From DASSQJ01 sp963730165 (GTDB taxonomy: Bacteria > Actinomycetota > Actinomycetes > Actinomycetales > Dermatophilaceae): 64,000 nucleotides of DNA. Position numbers and translations under genes: made by a program. The notes under the pieces are model-generated. The model had not been told where the DNA came from. It saw only the letters and a program-made list of their open reading frames with translations, and did no database searches. Of the stretch, positions 18,028-25,760 are shown piece by piece. The stretch's first letter is position 1, and each line of letters starts with the position of its first letter. The stretch covers positions 186,001-250,000 of the forward strand of contig CAVSQS010000001.1 of the NCBI GenBank assembly GCA_963730165.1, written 5' to 3'.

Positions 18028-18801
18028 GTGTCCGTCGGTGAAGCCCTCCTCGTCGTGCTCGCCGGCATCGGGGCCGGCACGATCAACACGATCGTCGGGT
18101 CCGGCACCCTCATCACGTTCCCGACCCTCCTCCTCATCGGCGTCCCGTCGCTGACGGCCAACGTCTCGAACAACATCGGCCTGGTGCCGGGGGCGTTCAC
18201 CGGAGCCGTGGGGTACCGACGCGAGCTGGCGGGGGCGGCCCCGACGCTGCGCCGGCTGCTGCCGATGTCCGTCCTCGGCGGTCTCACCGGCGCACTGCTC
18301 CTCCTCGTGCTCGACGAGGAGGTCTTCCGAGCGGTGGTCCCGGCCCTCGTGCTCCTCGGCGTGGTCCTCGTCCTCGTCGGACCCAGGGTCAACCGGTGGG
18401 CCGCCGCGCGGCGCGCGTCGGGCGCCGGCTCGGAGGAGAGCCACCGTGTCGCGATGCAGGCCGGGGTCCTCGGGGCCGGGGTGTACGGCGGCTACTTCGG
18501 GGCGGCCCAGGGGGTGCTCCTCATGGGCATCATGGGGGCGCTGTCGAGTGAGCCGATCCAACGACTCAACGGGTACAAGAACGTCCTCGCGACCGGGGTG
18601 AACGGGGTCGCTGCGCTCGTGTTCCTGGCCGTCGCCCGCGACCGCATCGACTGGCTGGTCGTGCTGCTCATCGCCGTCGGGTCGACGGTCGGGGGCGTGC
18701 TGGGCGCCACGGTCGGCCGGCGGCTGTCCCCGCCGGTGCTGCGCGGCGTCATCGTCGTCATCGGCCTCGTGGCGGTGACCAAGCTGGTGTTGTTCCCGTG
18801 A
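18028..18801 (+). CDS. TauE/SafE family sulfite exporter-like permease
   Basis: Polytopic membrane protein of 257 residues of the TauE/SafE (COG0730) family, transporting small organic or sulfur-containing anions; the substrate here is unknown. Seven or eight hydrophobic segments are visible. The two pseudo-symmetric halves are marked by GIGAGTINTIVGSGTLITFP near residues 13-32 and GVYGGYFGAAQGVLLM near 150-166, the typical repeated family motif. A short cytoplasmic loop with arginines (RVNRWAAARRA) separates them. GTG start supported by the TAGGGT box. No sulfur-metabolism genes are adjacent. Confidence 0.88.
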   Translation: MSVGEALLVVLAGIGAGTINTIVGSGTLITFPTLLLIGVPSLTANVSNNIGLVPGAFTGAVGYRRELAGAAPTLRRLLPMSVLGGLTGALLLLVLDEEVFRAVVPALVLLGVVLVLVGPRVNRWAAARRASGAGSEESHRVAMQAGVLGAGVYGGYFGAAQGVLLMGIMGALSSEPIQRLNGYKNVLATGVNGVAALVFLAVARDRIDWLVVLLIAVGSTVGGVLGATVGRRLSPPVLRGVIVVIGLVAVTKLVLFP

Positions 18802-18830
18802 GCCGAGCGGTGCAGGCGGGCCCACCCCAC

Positions 18831-18856
18831 CGTGCCGGTGCCGGTGCCGGTGCCAG
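18831..18856. repeat. Short hexamer repeat (GCCGGT)n between the permease and methyltransferase genes
   Basis: About four copies of a GCCGGT hexamer in tandem, just upstream of the -10 box of the RNA methyltransferase gene. It could vary in copy number by slippage and alter promoter spacing; no evidence for that here. Confidence 0.5.
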
Positions 18857-18863
18857 CACGGCC

Positions 18864-18869
18864 TAGCCT
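18864..18869 (+). promoter_or_regulatory. -10 box, leaderless, RNA methyltransferase
   Basis: TAGCCT ending 7 nt before GTG 18877. Confidence 0.5.
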
Positions 18870-18876
18870 GTCCGGC

Positions 18877-19680
18877 GTGCCGACCCGCATCGACGATCCC
18901 GCGGACCCGAGGCTGCAGGACTACCTCGGCCTCACCGACGTCGCGCTGCGGCGCCGGCTCGAGCCCGAGCACGGGCTCTACATCGCCGAGTCCGAGAAGG
19001 TCATCCGGAGGGCGCTCGCCGCCGGGCACCGGCCGCGCTCGTTCCTCATGACCGAGCGCTGGCTCACCGACCTCGCCGACGTCGTCGCGCGGGCAGAGGC
19101 CGACGGGGTGCCGGTCTACGTCGGCGAGCACGACGTCGTCGAGCGACTCACCGGCTTCCACCTGCACCGGGGTGCGCTGGCGTCGATGGAGCGGCCGCCG
19201 ACGCGGTCGCTCGAGGAGATCGTCGGGGGGACACGCCGGGTCCTCGTACTCGAGGACGTCGTCGACCACACGAACGTCGGAGCGGTCTTCCGGTCGGCGG
19301 CGGCCCTCGGGATGGACGCCGTGCTCGTCACGCCGCGCTGCGCGGACCCGCTGTACCGGCGCTCCATCCGGGTCTCGATGGGCACCGTCTTCCAGGTGCC
19401 GTGGACGCGCGTGTCGCCGTGGCCCGCAGGGGTGGAGCAGCTGCGGGCGCTCGGGTTCGTGGTCGCCGCCCTCGCCCTCGCCGAGGAGGCGGTGTCTCTG
19501 GACGTGCTCGCGTCGGCGGCACCCGAGCGGCTCGCGCTCGTCCTCGGCACCGAGGGGGACGGGCTGTCGGCCCGCACCCTCGCGACGGTCGACCTCGTCG
19601 TCACCATCCCGATGGCCGGGGGAGTGGACTCGCTGAACGTCGCGGCCGCCGGTGCGGTCGCAGCGTGGGCGCTTCGCTAG
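18877..19680 (+). CDS. TrmH/SpoU family RNA 2'-O-methyltransferase
   Basis: SPOUT-class methyltransferase of 267 residues acting on rRNA or tRNA ribose 2'-OH. The N-terminal part (LYIAESEKVIRRALAAG near 32-48) is the L30e-like RNA-binding domain. The knotted C-terminal domain has motif 1 VLEDVVDHTNVGAVFRSAAA near 125-144, motif 2 LVLGTEGDGLS and motif 3 IPMAGGVDSLNVAAAGAV, where the Asn and Ser bind AdoMet. The exact RNA target cannot be told from sequence alone. Its TAG stop shares the four bases CTAG (19677-19680) with the stop of the convergent DUF3037 gene. Confidence 0.92.
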   Translation: MPTRIDDPADPRLQDYLGLTDVALRRRLEPEHGLYIAESEKVIRRALAAGHRPRSFLMTERWLTDLADVVARAEADGVPVYVGEHDVVERLTGFHLHRGALASMERPPTRSLEEIVGGTRRVLVLEDVVDHTNVGAVFRSAAALGMDAVLVTPRCADPLYRRSIRVSMGTVFQVPWTRVSPWPAGVEQLRALGFVVAALALAEEAVSLDVLASAAPERLALVLGTEGDGLSARTLATVDLVVTIPMAGGVDSLNVAAAGAVAAWALR

Positions 19681-20054
19681 CGGACCAGTCGGTCGACGAG
19701 GCGCTCCACCTCGGCCGCGGGGTCCTCCGCGGCGCCGCCGTGCACCGGGCCGGGCTGGAGCACCGTCGAGCGGGGTGCGCTGAGCCAGCCGAAGCGCTTG
19801 CCCTGGGTCCGCAGGGCCGCGTCCACGTCGGCCGGAGGCTGCTCGCACATGGAGTCCACCGCCTCGAGCGCCGCCTCGAGCGCGTCGAGGTCGGCGTCGG
19901 GGTCCAGGACGTGCAGCCGAGCGGGGTCGAGGTGCCACGCGCACCGCAGCACCCCCGCGGACTGGGAGTGCACCACGACACCGACGTTGAGGCACTCGCC
20001 GCGGTCCACGCGAGGCACGTACCGCAGCACGACGTACTGGTACGGGTGGCTCAT
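19677..20054 (-). CDS. DUF3037 family protein, partner of HipA-like kinase
   Basis: Small protein of 125 residues matching the DUF3037 family (YQYVVLRYVPRVDRGECLNVGVVV at the N-terminus is diagnostic, used here across residues 5-28). The rest is mixed alpha/beta with a helical middle (DALEAALEAVDSMCEQ). Function unknown. Its ATG at 20054 overlaps the stop of the HipA-like kinase gene by four bases (ATGA), so the two are translationally coupled. This pairing recurs in other genomes and suggests one functional unit, possibly a kinase and its binding partner or substrate. Confidence 0.82.
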   Translation of the reverse strand: MSHPYQYVVLRYVPRVDRGECLNVGVVVHSQSAGVLRCAWHLDPARLHVLDPDADLDALEAALEAVDSMCEQPPADVDAALRTQGKRFGWLSAPRSTVLQPGPVHGGAAEDPAAEVERLVDRLVR

Positions 20055-20815
20055 GTCCCGCCTCCGATCCACGCCGAGGGGTCGGCAAGGCGCATCGCCA
20101 GGTGCTCGACGTAGGCCGAGCGGACCGCCTCGAGGTCGGGCAGGCTGGCCGTCGTCTCGAGCCACTGCTCGGGGACCTCGGCGACGACGTCGCGGATGAC
20201 CTCCTCCGTGAGCAGGGGTGCCAGTCGCTCGTGGGTCTCGGCCGGCGCAGCGGCGACCGGTAGCAGGACGTGCCCCGAGGGGTCGAAGGGCTGGGCGACG
20301 AAACGCCCCACGTCCGGCGGTCGGCTCGGCCACGAGTGGTGGAACCAGAGCGCGGCCCCGTGGTCGATCGCCCAGGTGCGCCGGTGCCAGACCACGAGGT
20401 TCGGGTTGGCCCAGGTCCTGTCGATGTTCGCGGTGTAGGCGTCGAGCCAGAGGATGGCCCCGGCGTCCTCCGCCGACGGTGGCCGCGAGCCGTCGTAGCC
20501 GAAGGCCCCGGGGAGGAAGTCGACGCCGAGGTTGTGCCCGGGGCTGGCCGTGAGGAGGTCCTGGACCTCCTCGTCGGCCTCGTAGCGGGCGATGGCCTGC
20601 GGCAGGTCGATGACGACGAGGCGGGGGGTGGGGATGCCGAGCCGGCGCGCGATCTCGCCGACGAGCACCTCCGCGACGAGGACCTTGCGGCCCTGGCCGG
20701 CGCCGGTGAACTTCACGACGTAGGTGCCGAGGTCCTCGGCCTCGACGAGCCCCGGGAGCGATCCACCCTCGCGCAGGGGCGCCACGTACCGACAGGCGGT
20801 CACGGTCTCCAGCAC
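20051..20815 (-). CDS. HipA-like protein kinase
   Basis: Protein of 254 residues with the HipA/PI3K-like kinase fold. A nucleotide-binding Lys lies in YVVKFTGAGQGRKVLVAEV near residue 33. The catalytic-loop equivalent is ANIDRTWANPNLVV near 129-142, with Asp and Asn. The metal-binding DFG-equivalent is WAIDHGAALWFHH near 148-160. It lacks the N-terminal subdomain of full HipA toxins (normally about 440 residues), so it is a short form. The downstream gene is DUF3037, not a HipB-type DNA-binding antitoxin. GTG start set by a minus-strand TAGCCT at 20822-20827, 6 nt upstream. Could be a regulatory kinase rather than a toxin. Confidence 0.82.
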   Translation of the reverse strand: MLETVTACRYVAPLREGGSLPGLVEAEDLGTYVVKFTGAGQGRKVLVAEVLVGEIARRLGIPTPRLVVIDLPQAIARYEADEEVQDLLTASPGHNLGVDFLPGAFGYDGSRPPSAEDAGAILWLDAYTANIDRTWANPNLVVWHRRTWAIDHGAALWFHHSWPSRPPDVGRFVAQPFDPSGHVLLPVAAAPAETHERLAPLLTEEVIRDVVAEVPEQWLETTASLPDLEAVRSAYVEHLAMRLADPSAWIGGGT

Positions 20816-20821
20816 GCCCTC

Positions 20822-20845
20822 AGGCTAGCGGCCGCTGGCTAGGCT
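20822..20845. promoter_or_regulatory. Divergent leaderless promoters, HipA-like kinase / PknB-type kinase
   Basis: Minus strand: TAGCCT at 20822-20827, 6 nt from GTG 20815. Plus strand: TAGGCT at 20840-20845, 7 nt from ATG 20853. Two kinase genes of different folds share this 37-bp region. Confidence 0.55.
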
Positions 20846-20852
20846 GCCCCCG

Positions 20853-22304
20853 ATGAGCACCACCGAACCCCGACGGCTCGCCGGCCGATACGCCCTCGAG
20901 GGCAGCATCGGGCGCGGCGGGATGGGTGAGGTCCACCGGGCGACGGACACGGTGCTGGGCCGGCAGGTGGCCGTCAAGACGATCGACCTGCGCTCGCTGC
21001 CGGACGAGTCGGGGGCGGTGCGGTTCGAGCGCGAGGCCCGGGTGACGGCGGGCATGACGCACCCCAACGTCGTCACGGTCCACGACAGCGGCGTCGAGGG
21101 CGACACCGCCTACCTCGTCATGGAGCTGCTGCCCGGGCCCAGCCTCGCCGAGCGCCTCCGCGAGGGGCCCCTGCCCGTCGAGGAGGTCGAGGAGGTCGGC
21201 CTGCAGGTCGCCTCGGCCCTGGACGCCGCCCACGCCCGCGGCCTGGTCCACCGCGACATCAAGCCGGCGAACATCGTCTACGCCGACGACGGTCGCGTCC
21301 GGGTCCTCGACTTCGGCATCACGCAGCTGACGGAGTCCACCGGCGCCCAGGCCCTCACGGCGACGCACACCGTCATGGGCACGGCCGAGTACCTCGCACC
21401 GGAGCAGGCCCTCGGCGGGCGCGTGGACGGTCGCGCGGACCTGTACGCGCTCGGCTGCGTCCTCTACGCACTCCTCGCGGGCGCGCCGCCGTTCCGTGGA
21501 CCGACGCCCGTGGCGACGATGATGATGCACGCCAACGACCCGGTACCCGACGTGCGGACGGCACGGCCCGACACGCCGGCCTGGCTCGCCGGCCTCGTCA
21601 CCGGCCTGCTCGCCAAGGACGCCGACGCCCGCCCCGCCGGGGCAGCCTCGGTCGTGGCGGCGCTGGAGGCGCACGAGGTGCCCGGTGGGTCGGCCGTGAC
21701 GACGGTCATCCCGCAGGGCGGGAGCACCCGGCGGCTCGACACGGTCCCGCCCGTCGTCCCCCCGGTTCCCCCGCCCGGGGTGCAGCGGCCGCGCTCCGGT
21801 GGCTCGTCCGCTCCCATGTGGGTGCTGGCCGCCGTGGCCGTCCTCGCCCTCGCCCTGCTCACCTGGTGGGCCCTGTCGGCGAGGTCGACGTCGACCGGCA
21901 CGCCGACGAGCACCCCGACCGTGACGACGTCGGTGCCGGTGGAGTCGTCCGCGCCGGCTCCGACGACGAGCTCACCCCCCGCGGCGTCGCCGACCCCGAG
22001 TCCCACCGTGGACCCGGTGCAGGCGGTCGCGAGCGCCGCGACCGCGTTCTCCGACGAGGTGATGGCGCTCGAGCAGGCCGGGACGCTCGACAAGGACGCG
22101 GCGAAGGCGCTCGAGGACCGGACCCGCGACCTCGAGAAGGCGCTGCGCGGCGGCGACCCCACCCAGGTCTCGCAGGCCATGGACGGGCTCACCCAGGAGT
22201 ACGACCAGAGGGTCCAGGACGGCACCATCGGTCCGGAGGCCTCGAGTCGGCTCGACCCGCTCCTCGCCGACCTCCAGGGCGCCGTCGGCGCCTACGTGGC
22301 CTGA
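20853..22304 (+). CDS. Membrane serine/threonine protein kinase (PknB type, no PASTA)
   Basis: Eukaryotic-type kinase of 483 residues. The glycine loop is GSIGRGGMGEVHRAT near 17-31 and the ATP Lys is in QVAVKTID. The catalytic loop is HRDIKPAN near 134, the DFG motif is in VLDFGITQ, and APE is in YLAPEQAL. A proline-rich linker (PPVVPPVPPPG) leads to one transmembrane helix near 320-340. Outside are a Ser/Thr/Pro-rich stalk (about 345-390) and a helical extracytoplasmic domain of about 95 residues instead of PASTA repeats. The signal sensed is unknown. It starts 7 nt after TAGGCT and is divergent from the HipA-like kinase gene. Confidence 0.95.
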   Translation: MSTTEPRRLAGRYALEGSIGRGGMGEVHRATDTVLGRQVAVKTIDLRSLPDESGAVRFEREARVTAGMTHPNVVTVHDSGVEGDTAYLVMELLPGPSLAERLREGPLPVEEVEEVGLQVASALDAAHARGLVHRDIKPANIVYADDGRVRVLDFGITQLTESTGAQALTATHTVMGTAEYLAPEQALGGRVDGRADLYALGCVLYALLAGAPPFRGPTPVATMMMHANDPVPDVRTARPDTPAWLAGLVTGLLAKDADARPAGAASVVAALEAHEVPGGSAVTTVIPQGGSTRRLDTVPPVVPPVPPPGVQRPRSGGSSAPMWVLAAVAVLALALLTWWALSARSTSTGTPTSTPTVTTSVPVESSAPAPTTSSPPAASPTPSPTVDPVQAVASAATAFSDEVMALEQAGTLDKDAAKALEDRTRDLEKALRGGDPTQVSQAMDGLTQEYDQRVQDGTIGPEASSRLDPLLADLQGAVGAYVA

Positions 22305-22323
22305 GCGGTCCGTCACGACAGAA

Positions 22324-22352
22324 CTCCCCGGACCCACCTGGGGTCCGGGGAG
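22324..22352. terminator. Hairpin terminator between kinase gene and tRNA-Leu
   Basis: Perfect 12-bp stem CTCCCCGGACCC / GGGTCCGGGGAG with a 5-nt loop. It lies 20 bp after the kinase stop and just past the 3' end of the minus-strand tRNA, so it can serve both. No long U-tract, as is common in high-GC genomes. Confidence 0.75.
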
Positions 22353-22359
22353 CGGTGCG

Positions 22360-22447
22360 TGGTGTCCGAGGGGGGACTTGAACCCCCATGCCCTATTCGG
22401 GCACTAGCACCTCAAGCTAGCGCGTCTGCCAATTCCGCCACCCGGAC
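22360..22447 (-). tRNA. tRNA-Leu (anticodon GAG)
   Basis: Class II tRNA on the minus strand. The acceptor stem GTCCGGG at the 5' end pairs with CTCGGAC (one G-T pair), followed by discriminator A and an encoded CCA at 22360-22362. The D arm has GGCGGAATTGGCAGACGC. The anticodon stem CTAGC/GCTAG holds loop TTGAGGT with anticodon GAG, reading CUC and CUU, the dominant leucine codons of the surrounding genes. The long variable arm TGCCCGAATAGGGCA and T arm with TTCAAGT complete it. Confidence 0.97.
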
Positions 22448-22544
22448 GAGTGCTGCGGGAGGAGACCGGGGAGGCCTCCCTGCGCCCCGGCAGACTACAC
22501 GGTCATCGCTCCGGGGCTGAAATCGCCCCGCTGTCCGATCCACC

Positions 22545-22586
22545 GTGCCGCCGCGCCCACGGGGGAGTCCCGGGGCACGGCGGCAC
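22545..22586. terminator. Possible hairpin downstream of the beta-propeller gene
   Basis: GTGCCGCCG at 22545-22553 and CGGCGGCAC at 22578-22586 are exact inverted copies separated by 24 nt, just beyond the stop of the minus-strand gene. The long loop makes it a weaker terminator candidate. Confidence 0.4.
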
Positions 22587-22595
22587 GCCGTGACG

Positions 22596-23683
22596 TCAGG
22601 GCAGGGGGACGCGGATCACCTGGCCGGCGCCCGCGGCCACGCTCCCCGTGGTGACGTACGCCGAGGATCCCGACAGGGCGAGGCCGTACGGAGCGAGGAG
22701 GCTGCCCACGAGGACCACCGGAGCGGTGGAGCCGGCAGGGACCTCGACGAGTGCACCGGTGGGCCCGGCCATCAGGCCGTTCTCGGCGATCTCGACCGCG
22801 TAGAGCGTGCCGTCCCCGGCGAACGCCAGGTCGGTGACGTTGGTCAGGCCCGACGCGTACACCGAGACGTCACCGGACGGGGTGACCCGCCAGATCCTCG
22901 ACGCGCCCACGGGGAAGGGGTAACCGACGAGCTGGCTCACGTAGTAGCTGCCGTCGGGGCCCACGGCGACCGCGGTCGGGACCGCCTGCGCCGGCATCGT
23001 GACTCCCGGAGGGGCGAAGGGGTTCTGGACCTCGATGTCGGGGAAGGAGGCCAGGGTCGAGGTCCTCCCGTGCTTGGCCGTGACGAGGGTGTTCCCGCCC
23101 GCGTCCGCGACGACGTACGTCGACCCGTCACGGATGACGCCGACCGGGTTGCTGTCGAGGTCGTCGACCGGGTTGTATGTCGCCTCCTGGGCGGAGATGT
23201 CGGCGAGCGTGGCCGTGCGCCCGTTGCGGAGGAAGTACTGCTGCAGGGTGCCCATGGCCGGGTCGGGGCGGGCGTTCGGGTCCCCCCCAGGCCGATGAGC
23301 ACGTCGAGCCGCTGGCCCCCGGTGACGACGACGTCGGACGGGCCGCTCGCCTGGGCACCGGTGCCCTGCCCGCCGACCGACGGAAGTCCGGAGACGACCC
23401 GCTCGACCATCCCGTGGGAGATGCGGGCGACCGCCCCGGTGTGCCCGAGGCAGACCTGCCCGCCCTCGGGGCCGTCGAAGCAGGGTCCGTCGCCGCCTCG
23501 GCCCGCCTCGGCGACGAAGATGTCCCCGGTGGGGGCGACGGTGATGCCTCGCGGGTTGTCCAGGCCCGAGGCCACGACCTCGACGCCGTCCGCGGACGAC
23601 GACGACGGCGCGACCCCGAGTGCCAGGAGGGTGAGCGTCCCGGTGGCCAGGGCGAGTAACGGCTTGCGTGAGATCCCCTGCAT
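22596..23683 (-). pseudogene. ScyD/ScyE-like secreted beta-propeller protein, frameshifted
   Basis: Secreted NHL-type beta-propeller protein resembling the ScyD/ScyE family; the name comes from cyanobacterial scytonemin clusters and does not imply that role here. A Sec signal peptide covers about residues 1-32 (SRKPLLALATGTLTLLALG, then a Ser/Ala cleavage region). Propeller blades include LDNPRGITVAPTGDIFVAEAG. The frame breaks after LDVLIGLGG. A run of seven C at 23282-23288 (G on the coding strand) needs eight for DPNARPDPAMGTLQQYF to continue, and the remainder is intact in the next frame. With one base restored it is 362 residues. AAAGGAG lies just upstream of ATG 23683. Sequencing error or recent mutation cannot be separated. 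Confidence 0.83.
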
Positions 23684-23837
23684 GGTGCTCCTTTCGCACG
23701 CGCGGCCGACTGCCGCGCCCCGCGCCACGCTTCCGGTCGACGGTTGAACCGTCCATGACCCGGTCGGGCCATGACACGGTTGGGCTCTCAGTGACTCCTC
23801 AGACGCTCGAGGCGGCCGGGCACCTGCCGGTCCGGCC

Positions 23838-23843
23838 TAGAGT
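23838..23843 (+). promoter_or_regulatory. -10 box, leaderless, M20 peptidase
   Basis: TAGAGT ending 8 nt before ATG 23852. Confidence 0.5.
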
Positions 23844-23851
23844 GGCTGCCC

Positions 23852-25174
23852 ATGAGCGAGCCCGTGCGCCCCGAGGACGAGGTCGTGCGGATCTGCCAGG
23901 AGCTGATCCGCATCGACACGAGCAACTACGGCGACGGCAGCGGTCCCGGCGAGGGCGCAGCGGCCGAGTACGTCGTGCGGCTGCTCCGCGAGGTCGGCCT
24001 CGAGCCGAGCACCTACGAGTCCGACCCGGGTCGGGTCACCGTGGCGGTCAGACTCCCGGGCGCGGACCGCGACCGGGGGGCCCTGTGTCTCCACGGCCAC
24101 CTCGACGTCGTCCCTGCCCACGCCGCGGACTGGCAGGAGGAGCCGTTCGCCGGTGTCGAGCGCGACGGGTGCATCTGGGGTCGTGGCGCCGTCGACATGA
24201 AGGACATGGACGCGATGATGCTCGCGACCGTCCGCGACCTGGCCCGGCGGGGTGCGGTGCCCCCGCGCGACCTCGTCGTCGTCTTCTTCGCCGACGAGGA
24301 GGCCGGCGGGACCAAGGGCTCGCACTTCATGGTCGCGAACCACCCCGAGGTCTTCGACGGGGTCACCGAGGCGGTGAGCGAGGTGGGCGGGTACAGCGTC
24401 ACGGTCACCGACGCCGCGGGTGAGGAGCGTCGCACCTACCTGGTCCAGACGGCCGAGAAGGGCATCGCGTGGCTGCGGCTCACGGCCACCGGCCGTGCCG
24501 GGCACGGCTCGGTCCCCAACGACGAGAACGCGATCGTGCGGCTCGCCGAGGCGATCGCCCGCATCGCCGCCCACAAGTGGCCCCGCGAGTACATCCCCTC
24601 GGTGCGGACCCTCCTCGACGGACTCTCCGAGCTCACCGGCACCGGGTGGTCCGACGAGGACCTCGAGGAGCTGCTGTCCCACCTCGGCGGCGCCCAGGGG
24701 TTCGTCCGCGCGACGCTGCAGGACACGAGCAACGTCACCATGCTCGACGCGGGCTACAAGCACAACGTCATCCCGCAGCACGCCTCGGCCAACGTCGACT
24801 GCCGGTTCCTCCCGGGGCACGAGGAGGAGCTGATGTCGACGATCCGCGAGCTCGCCGGCGAGCACGTCGAGGTCGAGGTCCTCCACCGCGACATCTCCCT
24901 CGACGCCCCCTTCGAGGGCGAGCTCGTCCAGGCCATGGTCGCGGCCCTGCGTGAGGAGGACCCGGACGCCGAGGTGTTGCCGTACTGCCTCTCGGGGGGC
25001 ACCGACAACAAGGCCCTCTCCCTGCTCGGCATCACCGGCTACGGCTTCGCGCCGTTGCGACTGCCCGCCGACCTGGACTTCGCCCCGATGTTCCACGGTG
25101 TCGACGAGCGCGTACCGACCGAGTCGCTGCGCTTCGGCACCCGCGTCCTGGGCCGGTTCATCGAGAGGTGCTGA
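23852..25174 (+). CDS. M20/M25/M40 family metallopeptidase
   Basis: Zinc-dependent amidohydrolase/peptidase of 440 residues from the ArgE/DapE/ACY1/CPG2 group. The first zinc motif is LCLHGHLDVVPAH near 79, followed by the bridging Asp in GRGAVDMKDMD near 112 and the catalytic glutamate pair in FFADEEAGG near 148. The dimerisation/lid domain occupies about 205-330 (TGRAGHGSVPNDENA carries its conserved His), and the final zinc His is in PMFHGVDERVP near 418. No signal peptide. The exact dipeptide or N-acyl amino acid substrate cannot be assigned. Its last 17 bases overlap the end of the convergent DUF5703 gene. Confidence 0.94.
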   Translation: MSEPVRPEDEVVRICQELIRIDTSNYGDGSGPGEGAAAEYVVRLLREVGLEPSTYESDPGRVTVAVRLPGADRDRGALCLHGHLDVVPAHAADWQEEPFAGVERDGCIWGRGAVDMKDMDAMMLATVRDLARRGAVPPRDLVVVFFADEEAGGTKGSHFMVANHPEVFDGVTEAVSEVGGYSVTVTDAAGEERRTYLVQTAEKGIAWLRLTATGRAGHGSVPNDENAIVRLAEAIARIAAHKWPREYIPSVRTLLDGLSELTGTGWSDEDLEELLSHLGGAQGFVRATLQDTSNVTMLDAGYKHNVIPQHASANVDCRFLPGHEEELMSTIRELAGEHVEVEVLHRDISLDAPFEGELVQAMVAALREEDPDAEVLPYCLSGGTDNKALSLLGITGYGFAPLRLPADLDFAPMFHGVDERVPTESLRFGTRVLGRFIERC

Positions 25175-25355
25175 GCGCGCGCCGGGGCCTGATGATGCGC
25201 CGGCGCAGCCAGGTGCGGGTGCGCCCGCCGACATAGGTGCGGGTGCGGGCGAGCTCCCACCGGCCGTACTCGGCGTGTTCGGTGAGGGTTCGCCGGATGT
25301 CGGCGCGGTCCGTCTCTCGCCCGAAGCTGAGGACGAGGTACTCGTACTCGACCAT
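25158..25355 (-). CDS. DUF5703 family small protein
   Basis: Protein of 65 residues, highly basic at its C-terminus (YVGGRTRTWLRRRIIR). The N-terminus VEYEYLVLSFGRETDRADIR is typical of the actinobacterial DUF5703 family. Function unknown; the basic tail could bind nucleic acid or membrane. The ATG at 25355 fits the family's usual N-terminus better than the one at 25391; a weak CACAAT box precedes it by 6 nt. It overlaps the 3' end of the M20 gene by 17 bp and is divergent from the acidic-protein gene, an opposite-charge neighbour. Confidence 0.75.
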   Translation of the reverse strand: MVEYEYLVLSFGRETDRADIRRTLTEHAEYGRWELARTRTYVGGRTRTWLRRRIIRPRRALSTSR

Positions 25356-25379
25356 CGCCACATTGTGCGTCAGGGCGAG

Positions 25380-25385
25380 TACCGT
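25380..25385 (+). promoter_or_regulatory. -10 box, leaderless, acidic protein gene
   Basis: TACCGT ending 7 nt before GTG 25393. Confidence 0.45.
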
Positions 25386-25392
25386 CTCCACC

Positions 25393-25749
25393 GTGTCCGT
25401 CGACCCGCGTGCCGCGCTCGAGCGCCTCGTCCTCGCCCTCGAACGCCATCTCGAGGCGAGCAGTGCCCGCCGGGGCGAGGACGACCCCCACGTGATCGCC
25501 GCCTACGAGGACCTCGCCGACGCCTTCGAGGACTACGACGGGGCCCTCTACGAGGCCTACGGGGAGATGACGCCGCTCGACATCTACACGGGCGACGACG
25601 AGGACGATGACGACGAGGACGGCGACGGGCAGGACCTCGACGACGACGAGGACGGCGACGACGAGCGCCTCTACGCCGGCCTGGACGACGTCGACCTCGA
25701 CGACGAGGACGACGAGGACGACGTCGAGAACGGGGACGGCGGACGCTGA
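25393..25749 (+). CDS. Conserved acidic hypothetical protein
   Basis: Protein of 118 residues. The first 65 are helical and look folded (AALERLVLALERHLEA, then YEDLADAFEDYDGALYEAYG). The remaining 50 are almost only Asp, Glu and Gly, a low-complexity acidic tail. No catalytic motif. Similar proteins in actinobacteria are sometimes labelled primosomal without evidence, so I do not adopt that name. The tail could mimic nucleic acid or bind a basic partner; the adjacent divergent DUF5703 protein is strongly basic. GTG start set by TACCGT 7 nt upstream. Confidence 0.7.
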   Translation: MSVDPRAALERLVLALERHLEASSARRGEDDPHVIAAYEDLADAFEDYDGALYEAYGEMTPLDIYTGDDEDDDDEDGDGQDLDDDEDGDDERLYAGLDDVDLDDEDDEDDVENGDGGR

Positions 25750-25760
25750 GCCCCCGCGGC

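Noticed and set aside
18831..18856. GCCGGT hexamer run as a CRISPR or VNTR locus
   Set aside because: Four short copies with no spacers; too small for a CRISPR, and variation cannot be judged from one sequence.
20051..20815. HipA toxin of a HipAB system
   Set aside because: Too short, lacks the N-subdomain, and no HipB-like regulator is adjacent; called a HipA-like kinase only.
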